DNA of 64,000 nt, taken from Piezodorus guildinii. Lineage: Eukaryota; Arthropoda; Insecta; Hemiptera; Pentatomidae. The DNA is taken from contig CM041292.1 of NCBI GenBank assembly GCA_023052935.1, positions 143,495,143-143,559,142 on the forward strand. The letters run 5' to 3'. Below the pieces are notes generated by a model, which ran no database searches, was not told the DNA's origin, and worked only from the letters and a program-made list of their open reading frames with translations. Shown here piece after piece: positions 9,571 through 21,600 of this stretch; position 1 is the stretch's first letter, and the number at the start of each line of letters is the position of its first letter. A program made the position numbers and the translations under genes.

Positions 9571-10490
9571 GCAAAAAATCTGGTGCGGGCAACACACGAC
9601 TTTCACTTACCACCATTTTTAAAATAAATGAAAGAATTTTCAAAAACAGTTAGAGATAAAAATACAAGAAACTATTAAGGAATTAATTAAATTGAATTTC
9701 TATAGAAACACGTGTTTCATTAAAAAATCTATTATATTATTATCTAAAATAATTAGTTAGTTTTATGTTCATTTCATCACTCTCTGTTAACTTTTAAAAG
9801 CTTATGTATGAGATAATATTTTTTCTAAAATCTTTAGCTTTACAACGGTATATCATACATGTATATTACTGCTCTTATGTTCAAAAACGAAAAATTGCAT
9901 TAAAAACATATGTTTTCTGTTTTCTCCTTTAGTTAGTTGGGTATCGAATTTATTCAATTTATATATTTCCCTGTTTTTCATCAGCGTTAACAAGATAATA
10001 TAGTTATTTTTATTGAATCTACAAAATTAAAGGTACTTTAGGGGAAAAAAATTTAAAATATTGGCATTTAAGCCCTGTAAGACCATGTTAATCAGAATAA
10101 AACCTACATGATATTAAAGTCCATTAAATTTTACATCGATATAGCGAGTTTAATCAAAATCGTCGGAACCGTTTTCGAGAAAATCTAAAAAAGGTGCAAA
10201 ATGCATGGTATAAAGTGCCTCTTCTGGTAAGCTCATTTTGATGAAAAAAGGTTTTGTCACGTCCCTGGCGTATAGTTGTCTTAAATATGAAATTCCAGTT
10301 TCATAGGACTTACCGTTTCCGCCCGGGAGTTACCACACACACACAGACCTTTTTGCGGGACTTGGTTATTTGGACTCAGGGGACCCTAAAATGTGTATTT
10401 CCGTTGAAAACTGAAATCCGAAAATTTTTACCATCGCAATACTTTCCCTTACTATATATAGTAATTGAAAGTAAAAAACAGCTGGAGAAA
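9571..10490 (+). repeat. Family A repeat, copy 1
   Basis: About 0.9 kb that matches 40278-41190 in reverse orientation. The left end has AATCTGGTG...CGACTTTCACTTACC; the right end has TTACTATATATAGTAA followed by GAAAGT. CTTTCACTTAC-like strings at both ends in opposite directions suggest short terminal inverted repeats. No coding capacity is seen, so this is probably a non-autonomous DNA transposon or similar element. Confidence 0.6.
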
Positions 10491-10548
10491 TTTAAAAATA
10501 CTAAATACTGTGTAAAAGTGAGCATTACATGGGGAAAATATCACATTG

Positions 10549-10690
10549 AGGATGTATAGTCGACTGTAGAAATAATCGAGAGTCAGTCTTTTTAGAATAT
10601 TTTAATTTTGCCGACGTTTCGGCTCAAACTTGTGATCCATCATTAGGGCATTACTGAGCCATTTCAAGGATTAACTCTTAAGTTCTTTTA
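10549..10690 (-). ncRNA. Decayed single arm of the ribozyme palindrome family
   Basis: It begins GATGTATAGTCGACTGTAGAAA, as does the tail of the palindrome at 38.6 kb, and continues through GCCGACGTTTCGGCTC. The core here (minus strand 10646-10640) is CTAATGA, so the essential G of CTGATGA is lost, and stem II has a mismatch. The second arm is absent. Confidence 0.55.
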
Positions 10691-10699
10691 CTTTTATAG

Positions 10700-11300
10700 C
10701 ACTGTGTTAGGGGTCTTTATATTGTTGGAAAAAGAAACATCCCCCAAGTCTCAATTTTTCAGCTGATTTCTTTTTATTGCTCCTTAAAATGTCCAGGTAA
10801 GCATATTGGTCCATAATCCCATCAATTAACACTAAATTAAAACATCATCAGAACAAACATCAGAAGCTGCAAAACACACCCACACCATGATACCTCCAAC
10901 TCCGTGTTTAAATGTTGGGGTAAAATTCATAGTTTTGAAAGCTTAGGTTGATCTTCTCCACACTTTTGACCTTACATCTGGTCCAAAAATATTACATTTG
11001 TATTCCTCGGAGAATATGACCCTTTTACAGCAATTATAAACAAACAGCCGCTTCTTCCGGTTTATCTTACTGATGAAGGGCTTTCTTCTTGCGACTCGAC
11101 CACTGTACCCCCCCTTCTTGGAATATTTTTTACTGTTTCTGGGTGAACTTGAATCTCATAGTACTTATTTATTCTGATGGCCATTGAAGTGTCGGTGATG
11201 CTGGGATTTGCATAGACTTCAGCAAGGATGGTTCGCCTCTGACGGTTCTTCAGTCTCCTGTCTTCCTGCACGTGGTTTATCCTCCAAAGGTTTTAACTCT
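10700..11300 (-). pseudogene. Tc1-like transposase relic
   Basis: On the minus strand, fragments in different frames follow the Tc1 transposase order: helix-turn-helix end (LKNRQRRTILAEVYANPSI, about 11250-11190), HPETVKNIPRRGG, then the catalytic-core region VIFSEEYKCNIFGPDVRSKVWR and GGIMVWVCFAASD, then ILRSNKKKSAEKL. Stops and frameshifts are frequent and the terminal repeats are not evident, so it is an old dead copy. It directly follows the ribozyme-arm relic. Confidence 0.7.
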
Positions 11301-11406
11301 ATGTCTTTTTAGTACATAGTGGCTTATTGCCTTGGTAAATCTGACCAAACTGTATGGGTTGATCAGTTCACACAACTTAAAACTTATAATACGGTCGCCG
11401 CCCAAA

Positions 11407-11690
11407 ATAGTAAAACCGTATCCTGGTAATCTATGGACAACTGCATATCACATGATATGCAGTTTCATCTTCCTTCATGCAGAATCTGCAAGTTGGTAAG
11501 GCCACCAAGCCCATATGTTTATTAAGCTGACAGTACCCTTTATACAGTCCCGTCATTCTCCTCAAAGTTATCCTGTCCATTGAAAGTAGTGCACAACTTC
11601 TCTCCTTGCAGGAACATCTTAGAGTGATTACAGAATTACAGATTATTATTGAAAATAATAAACCAATGGAACAAAAACTACACTTCATTA
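11407..11690 (-). pseudogene. LINE C-terminal cysteine-rich fragment
   Basis: On the minus strand the frame reads ITLRRMTGLYKGYCQLNKHM, then GLVALPTCRFCMKEDETAYHVICSCP. The pattern TGL..GHC.L..H....CRFC..E.ET..H..C.C is the C-terminal zinc region downstream of RNase H in jockey/R1-type LINEs. Only this end is left. Confidence 0.65.
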
Positions 11691-11737
11691 TCTTTGTATG
11701 CGGTTTGGCGAATTCAATGTCATAAACAAAATAATAT

Positions 11738-12050
11738 TATGAAATTACGAAAAATGTTGATAGTGACTGTAGTCATACGGAATGAGCAAAATACATAATT
11801 AGTTTTTGAGTAATTTGTTTTTACAATAACCTTCCCACTGTATTCAACACATGATCCCAGCACTTCAGTGACTATGTTGAATGGGGTTATACAATACAAA
11901 ACAAATTCAGGTGCATGACAATGTGACACTCTGTGTATCATAAATAAAAGATTATTATTTCAAGTCAGATATCAATTTTATTTATGTTACAATAACTAAC
12001 CAGTACCAAGTAGAAACATCCAAATTATTCAATAACATTGTTTTATTTTT
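11738..12050 (+). repeat. Dispersed repeat flanking family A copies
   Basis: It matches 40020-40255 in reverse orientation (shared strings: TTACGAAAAATGTTGATAGT, TTCAGGTGCAT, ATAAATAAAAGATTATTATTTCA). In both places it adjoins a family A copy, so it may be part of a larger element or a shared target repeat. Confidence 0.5.
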
Positions 12051-12127
12051 TCAACATAACCATTGAAGTTATCATCATGACTCCTTTGCAACTGTTTTTT
12101 TCAATTGTGGGTGAAGCAATGTAATTT

Positions 12128-12690
12128 ATTACATTGAATGTAAAAATTTAATGGGTTTTAATATCATGTAGGTTTCAGACTGATTAAGATATTTCATAGG
12201 GCTTAAATGCCGATCCTTTAAATTTACTTCCTCTGAAGTACCTTTAGTTTTGTAGATAAAGACAAAATAACCTTATTATCTTATTAGGATTGATAAAAGA
12301 TTGTTAAATACAAAAGTTGAACGAATTTGATAACCAACTAAAGGATAAAAAACCAAAAATAATTTTTAAATGTAATATGGTTTTTTGAGCATAAGAACAA
12401 TAATATATATATATATATACCGTTGGAAAGCTAAATATTTTAGATAAAATATAAAATTAAAGGTAATTTACAAGAAAAATTATATCGGCATTTAAGCCCT
12501 GTCAGACTATTTCAATCAGAATGTAACCTACATTATATTAAAGCCCATTCAATTTTACATGGATATGGCGTGTTTTATCAAAATAGTTCGATCCATTTTG
12601 AGAAAATTGTAAAAATGTGCAAAATACATAGTATAAAGTATGAAAAAGTTGCTGTTATATCTCGGGCGCATACTTGTCTTAAATATGAAA
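12128..12690. repeat. Two family A fragments head to head
   Basis: 12128-12447 matches the minus-strand orientation of family A (AATTTAATGGG.TTTAATATCAT), and 12448-12690 resumes in plus orientation (TCGGCATTTAAGCCCTGTCAG). The shared ~100 bp segments form an inverted repeat. The interior includes a short (AT)n run at about 12403-12418. Confidence 0.55.
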
Positions 12691-12794
12691 TATTTAAGAA
12701 TGGACTATATTATTGGAGGTTTTTGAATAAAAAAATTAACTGATTGACAAAATGTAATTTTAATGACTTAAATACATTAGGAATTTTTTTTGTG

Positions 12795-12965
12795 TTCATC
12801 CCTACCTTGCCTCTGTAGGCTATACGGGGGTTTCCCGGACCAGGGGGATGAGGGCGGGTGATTAATGCCGAGATAGAATCCCCCGCACTGAGATTTGAAC
12901 TCATAATTATTTTAATTCTATCAAACCTATTAATTCTATCGCCTTCCACGAGACAGTACATGTGT
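12795..12965 (-). repeat. tRNA-like SINE, second family, copy 1
   Basis: It matches 13994-14168 over GGCTATACGGG..TTCCCGG..., TGAGGGCGGG and TAATGCCGAGATA. On the minus strand a tRNA-like head contains a B-box-like GAGTTCAAATCTC. The head is partly altered relative to copy 2. Confidence 0.5.
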
Positions 12966-13424
12966 TTTTGTTGTGTTTTTTGTCGGTGCTTAACAGATAT
13001 TATTATCTAGGATATACGCGAGCTATAGCATCCTATAAGTTGGCTGTTGAGGAACTTCTGAAACAACTCTAACTTTTTTTTTAGAGAAATTGCTCACTCG
13101 CGTACTGACTCAATCAAGTGTTATGGTACTGAATTATATAATAAACTGCTTACAAATCTTTTGAAATCTAGGAAGACCGAGCTACGTTACTGTTCACGTC
13201 TTCCCATATTCCACTTTCTCAGATTGCTCAATCAATTTATTAAATTACTTTATAAAATCTTAAATAATTATCCTTGCGTAATTAACTCAGATGGGGATTG
13301 TGATAACAATAATTTTAAATTATTTGAGAATGCTAACAATCACAAACAACTCTTATATTAATGATAGACACAATCATATTTTGATGAATATGTCTGATGA
13401 ATGGCATAATTATCACAATAATGA

Positions 13425-13987
13425 GTTTGTATTATGAGTATAAATCTTTAAATTATTCTAGTGACAATATTTCTTTTTTAAATAGTATGTAAGTACTAAT
13501 AACTTTAGTATATATTATCAAAAATCAATTTTGATTTTGGAAAAAAGGTGGTAGAAAACAAATAGTCTTTATTTTAAGCAAATAGTAATCAACAGCCGAC
13601 TGTTTTAATAGGCCGGATCCGGATGGTATGACTAAATCAGAATGATTTTCACTTTTCGGTCCAAGATGAACTGTTAATATGTTATTCTAGTATAATTGTA
13701 TTCATAATAGGAAGTTTATAAAATAAAAGTTATGTTAGGATCAGATATGGAGCAAAAAATTAAAGTTTAGTAGTTTAGGTAACTAGTAAAATGTTAATGG
13801 CTATTAAAACAGTCGGCTATTGATTACTATTTGCTGAAAGTAAAGACTATTTGTTTTCTACCCCCCTTTTTCCAAAATCAAAATTGATTTTTGATAATAT
13901 ATACTAAAGTTATTAGTACTTACATACTATTTAAAAAAGAAATATTGTCACTAGAATAATTTAAAGATTTATACTCATAATACAAAC
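13425..13987. repeat. Long inverted repeat, 187-bp arms
   Basis: Arms 13425-13611 and 13801-13987 are nearly perfect reverse complements around a 189-bp spacer. The inner arm ends share CCGACTGTTTTAATAG; the outer ends share GTTTGTATTATGAG. There is no coding frame. The form suits a foldback or MITE-type element, or inverted terminal repeats of a decayed transposon. Confidence 0.85.
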
Positions 13988-13993
13988 TTGTTA

Positions 13994-14168
13994 CCTCCTA
14001 CCTCTCCTTTGAAGGCTGTACGGGAATTTCTCGGGCCAAGATGTGAGGGCGGGGAATAAATGCCGAGATAAAAATCCCTTAACAAGCTTCAAGTTTTGTT
14101 CATATGTGGTAGCTACGCAACGCGTGCTTAAAGCAAGTCGCGCTAACCCACTCATCCATCTTGCCCTC
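13994..14168 (-). repeat. tRNA-like SINE, second family, copy 2
   Basis: On the minus strand the head reads AAGATGGATGAGTGGGTTAGCGCGACTTGC in parts, resembling the D-arm/A-box of tRNA-Ser or tRNA-Leu, and continues into the body shared with 12795-12965. It starts directly after the right arm of the inverted repeat. Confidence 0.55.
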
Positions 14169-14335
14169 TAGATGCAGTCATTTGACGCACCATCCGTGAC
14201 AGCTGAGGAGCTGAAGAATGCCTGCTCCAGTCTTCTTATTAGAAAAGCCCCAAGTTTGAATGGCATCCCAAACCCGGCACTGAAGGCGGCAATAGAGGCT
14301 AAGCCAGATCTTTTTTAGGAAGTCTTCAGTTCCAA
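14169..14335 (+). pseudogene. R1-like LINE reverse transcriptase fragment
   Basis: The plus frame reads SFDAPSVTAEELKNACSSLL, then RKAPSLNGIPNPALKAAIEAKPDLF before a stop. KAPG.DGIPN..LK is the start of the reverse transcriptase domain in R1/jockey LINEs. About 55 codons remain. Confidence 0.7.
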
Positions 14336-15545
14336 GTTAGAGAAAATTCATTAAAACATATTCTTAATATTAATACAAGAAAGATATTTTTAAAAAAATT
14401 AATAAATTGAACATAAAAAAATTATACGGTGGATTGGCTTTCGATTGGCTTGTCGGATAATTGGCTATGGTGAGTGTGCTCAAAAAAAAAAAAAATCTCT
14501 CGAAGCAAATATTAAATTGAAAAACTTTACCTAGGCTAATCAAGAAACTTCGGACGCTACTGCTGAAAGAAGTTTAATCGTTTAATTGTTTTTTTATTTT
14601 AGTATTATAATTTCATTATCAATTTTTTTTGTTCTTGAATCGTCAAATTATGTTAAGTTATTTTTGAATTGACAAAATTAGTTGAACTAGAGGTAAATTA
14701 AGGAATTTAACTGCTTAGAATGTTCCAATGAAAGATTTTAGATTAATTCCCTACTACTTCTGGCTGAACATTTGCAAGACATTTTTCGTTCTGGTCAGGA
14801 CGTTTTGGAAAGAAAAAAATGTGCTGCACATATTTCGCTAGATCTTTAAGGTAATGAGGAAATGAATCTTTCATTAAATTCTTTCATATTGAGTTTTCTT
14901 ACTCTTGTTCTTCCCCTCCCCATAGCAAATCCTGGGTCAACTCTTTATTAATATAATACCACGTTGGAATAATACAAATCCGGCAGTATTAGTTTTTTCA
15001 CGTGAAAAATAAAAAATAACTGGTCTTTGAATAAGTAGATCGTAATGCGTTCATAAAATTTAAAAACGTATCAAATTAATTAAATTAAATTTAGGTTGGT
15101 ATCACTGACATATTGGCAATTCTGTTACGAGCCAAACATTATCAACTTCAGTTCTAACCTTACCACATGTGCTTATGTTATGTATTTGGATTATAGTAAT
15201 TCATAAACTTTTTTTTTATGACTGTTTAGATTTATCATTGTGAGGTACATTTCTTTTTTCTTTTCTTTTTTTTTTTTTTTGCGTTGTAAAAATATTGACA
15301 TCCTCTTTTTCTTATTGTGCTGTTTTTTTTAAAGTTTTCTTACTTTATGTAGTGTTGATTTATTGGTATTGTTAATTTAAGCTCTAGATTGAACATTCTA
15401 TTCTATATTTTTAGTTTATACTGTAAAATCATGCTGATAAAGTGATTAAGAAAATGTTTTTAACGTATTGCAACTAATTTAAATTGTAGTTCATAGGAAA
15501 TCTTTTGAATAATAATAGGAAATAACTTTATTTAAATCTTTAAGG
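14336..15545. other. DCAF1 upstream region
   Basis: No gene or transposon recognised. It holds poly-A and T-rich runs (about 14480-14493; 15254-15280). The sequence before the DCAF1 start (TTTATTTAAATCTTTAAG/G) could be a splice acceptor, so the start codon may sit in an exon joined to an upstream non-coding exon. I cannot point to a promoter. Confidence 0.3.
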
Positions 15546-15646
15546 ATGTCTGAAGCTCCAGAAACTCCTGCTGTTCTATCTCTTTTACGTCAGTGGGATG
15601 AAGAGAACTCTCAACCTACGTATGATCCAGTCCCCACTTTGACTAC
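15546..15646 (+). CDS. DCAF1: DCAF1 exon 1 (residues 1-34)
   Basis: Starts at ATG 15546 and ends before GTGAGT at 15647, phase 2. It encodes the LLRQWDEE segment seen in the family N-terminus. The next intron is only 65 nt. Confidence 0.85.
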
Positions 15647-18600
15647 GTGAGTAAACTATTATCTTACATATTTTTCTAAAATTTTGTTTTTTAATATAAC
15701 TTTTTCTTCAGATTGGCTGAGATCATTGAATCTGAAACTGAAGCTTACATGAAAATGGACCCTGATCCATTTGATGAGAGACATCCATCCAGAGCATACC
15801 CTAATTGTAGCTTAGGTTTCACATTAAAACTTTTATTCAAGAAAGACCTCTTTATGACTAAGGTAAGGACAGTGATATGGTGTCATTAAGATCACTATGA
15901 TTTTTATGTTTTCAAAAGTTACATTATTTTTAAGGAACATTACCCATCATTTAATGTTTTAAAAATTAACTGCTAGGTGGTTAGGTATTGTACTGTATTC
16001 TTCTCCCCCTCTCTTATAAAATTTAAAAATAACTATAAAAATAAACGAAAAATGTCTTAACTGTTTATAAATATTTCATGATCTGGGATCACTTGTAGCT
16101 GGATGGCTAGCGTAACAGCCTCCCATGCTAAAGGTTACGGGTTCAAACCCGCAGGTGGTCCTAGGATTTTTTAATGGGAGTAAAAAATCCTTAGTTACGC
16201 CGTCCTTCGGAGGGGACGTTAAAAGGTGGTCCCGAGCCTGTGCGATGTCAGGTACTCGTTAAAGATCCCTATCCTAATAAAACCTGGATAGGCAAAATTT
16301 AGGACTCCTACTGTAGCATCGTCCGATTAGCCATAGTAGCATAAAGTGACGTTAAATAAATAAACAATAAACAATATTTCATGATCCATTCATTAATATC
16401 CTAAAAAGCCTCTGAGTACATATGTCAAATGAGTCCATGGAAATGAAATATGCAAGAAAACTTATTTTAGTTTTTTGTGTTTGTCCTTAAATTAATGTGG
16501 TTTATCATTCACTGTACGTTTTACAATTTAAGTATTTTTAAATCTTTAAAAAATTTTCTTGACATTTTTCTATTGAATTGATGGTAGTGAACATAAAACA
16601 GGGATGCTACAGTTTTCAGCGTTTGAGAGAAATAATACCATTTCAAGGTTTATATGATTGTTTAAAGTACAAATTAAAATCAGAAATTTCTTTTTATCAA
16701 CCAGCTTAAAAAGCAATGCAAATTAGTTGTAAATATTATATATTAATATTGTCAAAATTATTAACTATGATATTAATTTATTTTGGTTAACATTTTGTGT
16801 TATTGATGTAGTAATCGAAATACCATTAATATTAACTTTATTGATTTTAACGTTTTGATAATGTTTGAATTGTTAAGTGCCTTTGTTTTTCAGCAAAAAA
16901 AAAAAATGCAACTTAAATTTCCTAATTTCCTGTATAATGAAACAATAGTTCACACGAACTTTTGTGTCCCTCTTAACCGACGAATTTGTATTTTAAATTT
17001 TTTGATTCTAGACTGTTCATTCTGTTATACTGAGTGTTCATTTTATTTCATAAAGAATAAACACAAACACAGTTTTTATGTTTCCAACTGATCTTATTTA
17101 TAATCCAAAGATGAATAATTTAGCTCAATTACTCTAAAAAGGAATAATTGCTAAGACAGGTATTCTTTTAAAATGTTAGTGTTAAATTAAGAAAAGAGAC
17201 ATTAAAAACTATAGACTTGTTTATTAATGCAGCATTGAAAAATTATATTAAATGAATTAGGTAATAATTAATGAAAAAATTAATTAAGAGTAAGAATTAA
17301 AAAAATCTTTTAATTCTAAGTATATTTTTGACTTGTGAGAAATAGAGAAGTTTACAATTACTTTTAGGTACAGGAACTTTTTTAGGATATTTACTAATCT
17401 AATAGATTATGAAAGTTCTACTAAAAGTGATTTCTTAAGATAATTTAAATCAATGTGATGTCTTGTTTCAGCTTGTAAATGATTACCTAAGGGATAATTA
17501 TTATTCACGTTTGGGTATGAAGAATAGAGATGTTCGGAAATTGAATATTGCTGCTTGTCGTTTGATGTTGGATATTACACCTGGTCTTGAGACTGCAGCT
17601 GTGTTTGAAATGGTATATACTCAATTTAACATGTTTTCCTTTATATTCCTCTTCATAGAACTTTAAAGTAATAATTATCACTAATTTATTTGTAGCCCAC
17701 TAACGATGTTTTAGTTCAAAGACTATTTTCATGGGCAGAAAAGAGCCCAGAGCCTCTTCAGACATATGCTACTGGCCTTCTTGCTGCTGCAATGGAAGTT
17801 CAAGAAATAGCTGTTGGTTTTAGGTAATATTTGATAATTTGTAATTTTTAGTCGCCTCTATGTATTATCTATGGTATAAAAACATTCAAAATTAATTGTC
17901 AATCTAAAGTAACAAGTATGATTATTGTTGGGAAGAGGGGCGTCTAACGCGTTAGTTCGCAGCCTCAACCCGGTCGTTATGTTGAGTCGCCGAATTATCT
18001 GCCGATCCGTTCAATTTTGTTGAGGGTAAATAAATGAAATAATAAAAGAGAGAACATGAACTTATATTAATTAAAATGAAACAAAATACTGTTTATAATG
18101 TGCAAGGTGGTGATTATTTCTATCCGAGATGACTTCCTTCCCCTTCTCGTCTGCGATGTTCCTTTCTTTCCTTCTGCGACTCCTACTCCATGAGACAATT
18201 CTGAGCCAATCTTCTAGGATGATGTGCGAGTTGCGATTATACTAAAAATATGCGACATTCAGCGACAACCAACTTAATTAAAAAACTCCACACTCGCGAG
18301 TCACTCTCTTCCCTTTCTCTTTTTCAATCCCAGAATGCACTCTGCCCTGGCGGTCACTTAACAGCTGATTCAAATAGAATAAAACAAATGCATGTCACGC
18401 TTGCACATAATAAACCACAAAATAAAACAAATAAAATTACAAATAGAGAGATACAATAAACATAAGACTAATTCAATTCTTAACATGCCGCCCACCAAAT
18501 TTTATGAAATAAAATTTAAATTTAAGACTATAAGAAGTAATCATGAGTTGGAACTAAGCAATGAATAAAGTAATAAATGAAGCACTGTGAAGATGGGCGA

Positions 18601-21600
18601 TAGAGATTAATCGTTTGATTTTTCTCTCTTCTGTGACAGTATGATGAGGCGAGGAATGCTTCTGTTGGCTTTTCCGAGACTACTTCCAAAACGAGACAAC
18701 TAGAGCGATCTTGTCCCAGCGGTCAATGAATAGCCTGACAGTGAACCTATTTGACTCCTATAATAGCGAGATACATGCCAAAATGCCGCCCACCTTGGCA
18801 ACTACTTGATGGTATCCAGCGGGTATAAGAATATCCAACTTATATGTTTTCTAAATCTTGGACATAAACTGAGGAATTTCGTAAAACCTCTTGTTTTGAT
18901 GATACGAATAAGTTGAATCAGTTGGTTTCTCAGTAAATTCTTCTGGTTTGTAATCTTGTCTAATTGGAGCTTTTGGTGAAAAATATATCTGATTGCGATG
19001 CTCATAATGGGTACTCTTTTGAGTGTGCGGTACAACTTCATCATATTGTCTCTCTGGAAATTGAAGATGGAGAGGGGTAATGAAAGGAGGATCGTGAGTA
19101 TTTCCAAATCCCTCCTTAGAGAGCGGGCGGACCATATAGGCGTTTTTGCGACAATGCGACTTTAAATTATGGTTTCTACTATTTGCGTTAGCGAGATTTG
19201 TCTGAAATGGTTGTTTAACATTCCCTATTTTGCTAAGTTTTGAGGTTGAACCATATAAGCAATTATGATGGTCAAAGTTTGGCTTGGCCTTTGTAAATAA
19301 AGAGAGCGTTGTTGTTGAGGTGTCACTGATGGGACCAGTAATCACCAGGCCAAACACTGTCATTAAACCATTTGGAAACCCAGGAGAGGTTAGGACGGTT
19401 TCACCAGTGATTATTTGACTAAACAGATCAGCTCCTAGGAGGAAATCAACCTGACCCGGTTCATGGAAGCCAGGATCAGCCAAATCATATTTATTGAATA
19501 TATCTTTAATTTTTGGCGATAAGCAGCGTGTCGGTAATGTATCCGTTATAGAAGATATTAAAACAGCGGTGGTTTCTAATAGCGGTTGATTCAGTCTACT
19601 GGGATATATAACACATTTGGTTTGCTGTTCTCCACCACGAATTGGGCTATTTGCAAAGCCGGTGATCTTATGAGGATTTCGTATTAAGGGTAATCCTAGG
19701 CGGTTTGCACACTGGGTGGTTATGAAAGATCTCTGGGATCCACTATCTATAACTATTCGTATAGGATGTAAGTTACCCTGACAATCCGTAATTCGGGCAC
19801 ATGCGGTTCCTAACAAGACATTTGTCACATTATTTTCTGCAGAACTAAGGACTACGTCTTTTAAGTTGGATGCTGTTGCGGTAGGATCTGGAGGACCATA
19901 TGATTTAGCTTGTCTGATTGGTGAAGAGCGACTGATAGATGTTTGTTCGGTAGCGACATTTTCTTGATTGACCTCATTGAGACGATTTGATGGAGTGAAA
20001 TGTAACAATGTGTGATGTTTCTTGCCACAGGATCGACATCTATTGTGAGAGGGGCAGCGGTTCGCGGAGTGGCCAGAAGATAAACAGTTGAAGCATCTAT
20101 TAAGTCCCATGACTTTCTCATATCTTTTCGGTTGGCTTAAAGTCCTGAATTGTGAGCATTCATATATGCGATGGTTTTCGTGGCAAAGAAAACATTCAAC
20201 GGTAGAATCAGAGCTAGTTGAGATAAAGACACGTCTTGATTCAGGAGAGTATTTAGGTTTAGGATTTGGGACTACTGTATCTATTGAGCGATTAGAGGTT
20301 AGATTTTTGGTCTGTAGTTTGATGCAAAGTTCTTGTATGAAGTCCTGAAAATCGTAAAGAGTAGGTAATGTGGTTGATGAAGCGTACTTTGTTTCAAATT
20401 GGTCTCGGGATTTGCCATCTAATAAAGTTAGGCCATATGTCAGGAGGATGAAACCTGCGGGATCCTCTAATTTTAAATTCTGAAATAAAGTGATGTTTTC
20501 TAACACCTCATTCGAAAAGGTTTCTAGGGATGTCAAATTTTGATTCTGAAGAGATTTAAAATTCAGAATTTTCATTAGAAAGGTAGTTGCCTGCGTTCGT
20601 TTATTATCATATCGTTTTGACAGGGTTTTCCAGGCATGCAGATACTCAGCATCCGATATCGCTATAGAAGCGATCACCTGTGCGGCAGCCCCCTTTACTG
20701 CAGATTTTAAATAATGGAATTTTTGCACATTTTCCAAATAATTGTTGTGAATTAGGGAAAGATAGGTGTCCTTGAACGGTCCCCAATCGGAAATATTGCC
20801 ATCGAAACTAGGTATGTTTATGGGCGGAAGTCGAAGAACGGAGATAGAGCCTGCAGAATTACTACCCATGGAAGCATTATCCGTCTTCACAGATATTTGT
20901 TCTTCCCGAACATCATAAGATAAGGATTCGTAATAGGCTTCACGAGCCTCATTCTTCATTTTTGCAAATGTTGAGATGTCATATCCTTTTATCTGTGTAG
21001 CGAGTGTTTTTATTTCTCGAAATATTTGTGAAAACTTATCAAAAGTGCCATCAATTCGCGAAAAGCGTGCTTTAAATATCGCTCTCTTAGACCTATCTGT
21101 AGTAGAAACAAAACCCAGTTCACTAGTGTTTTTAATGTCCTCATAGAGATCATTCAATTCGTCCACTAAAAATTCTAATTTAAGTTCATCGCTTTTGGAA
21201 TCAGAACTATTATCAGTTTTGGGCGGCATATTAGATTACAATTAAATTTTCAATAAAATACTAAACTTATTATCAAAGAAAAATAGTCCCAATCAAAATA
21301 ACCTACTGAAAATTAATTATAATTGAACAGCTGATCGATAAGGCGTAGTTAATAGTAGGCGTAGTAATATCAAAGCGGCCAACATAATATTAACAAATTA
21401 AAACAGCTGTTTTGTAATGTGTGGTTTGCAATTGAAAAAACAAAATATATACGAATATTATGATTACTAATTGAATATAAAGTACAAATAACTCCAAATA
21501 AACATTAAAATTAGTAGAAAGAAAGTAATAATTACGTGAACTGTGTAAATTATATACAAAACTTAAACCTAAATAAAAAAACATTTAATGAACAAAATTA

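Noticed and set aside
13161..13361. 66-codon frame (MKSRKTELRYCSRLP...)
   Set aside because: Low-complexity asparagine-rich end, no family match, no neighbours supporting a gene.
16099..16155. tRNA gene on the + strand
   Set aside because: A and B boxes are present but the cloverleaf is incomplete, and the piece is the head of a SINE with a target duplication.
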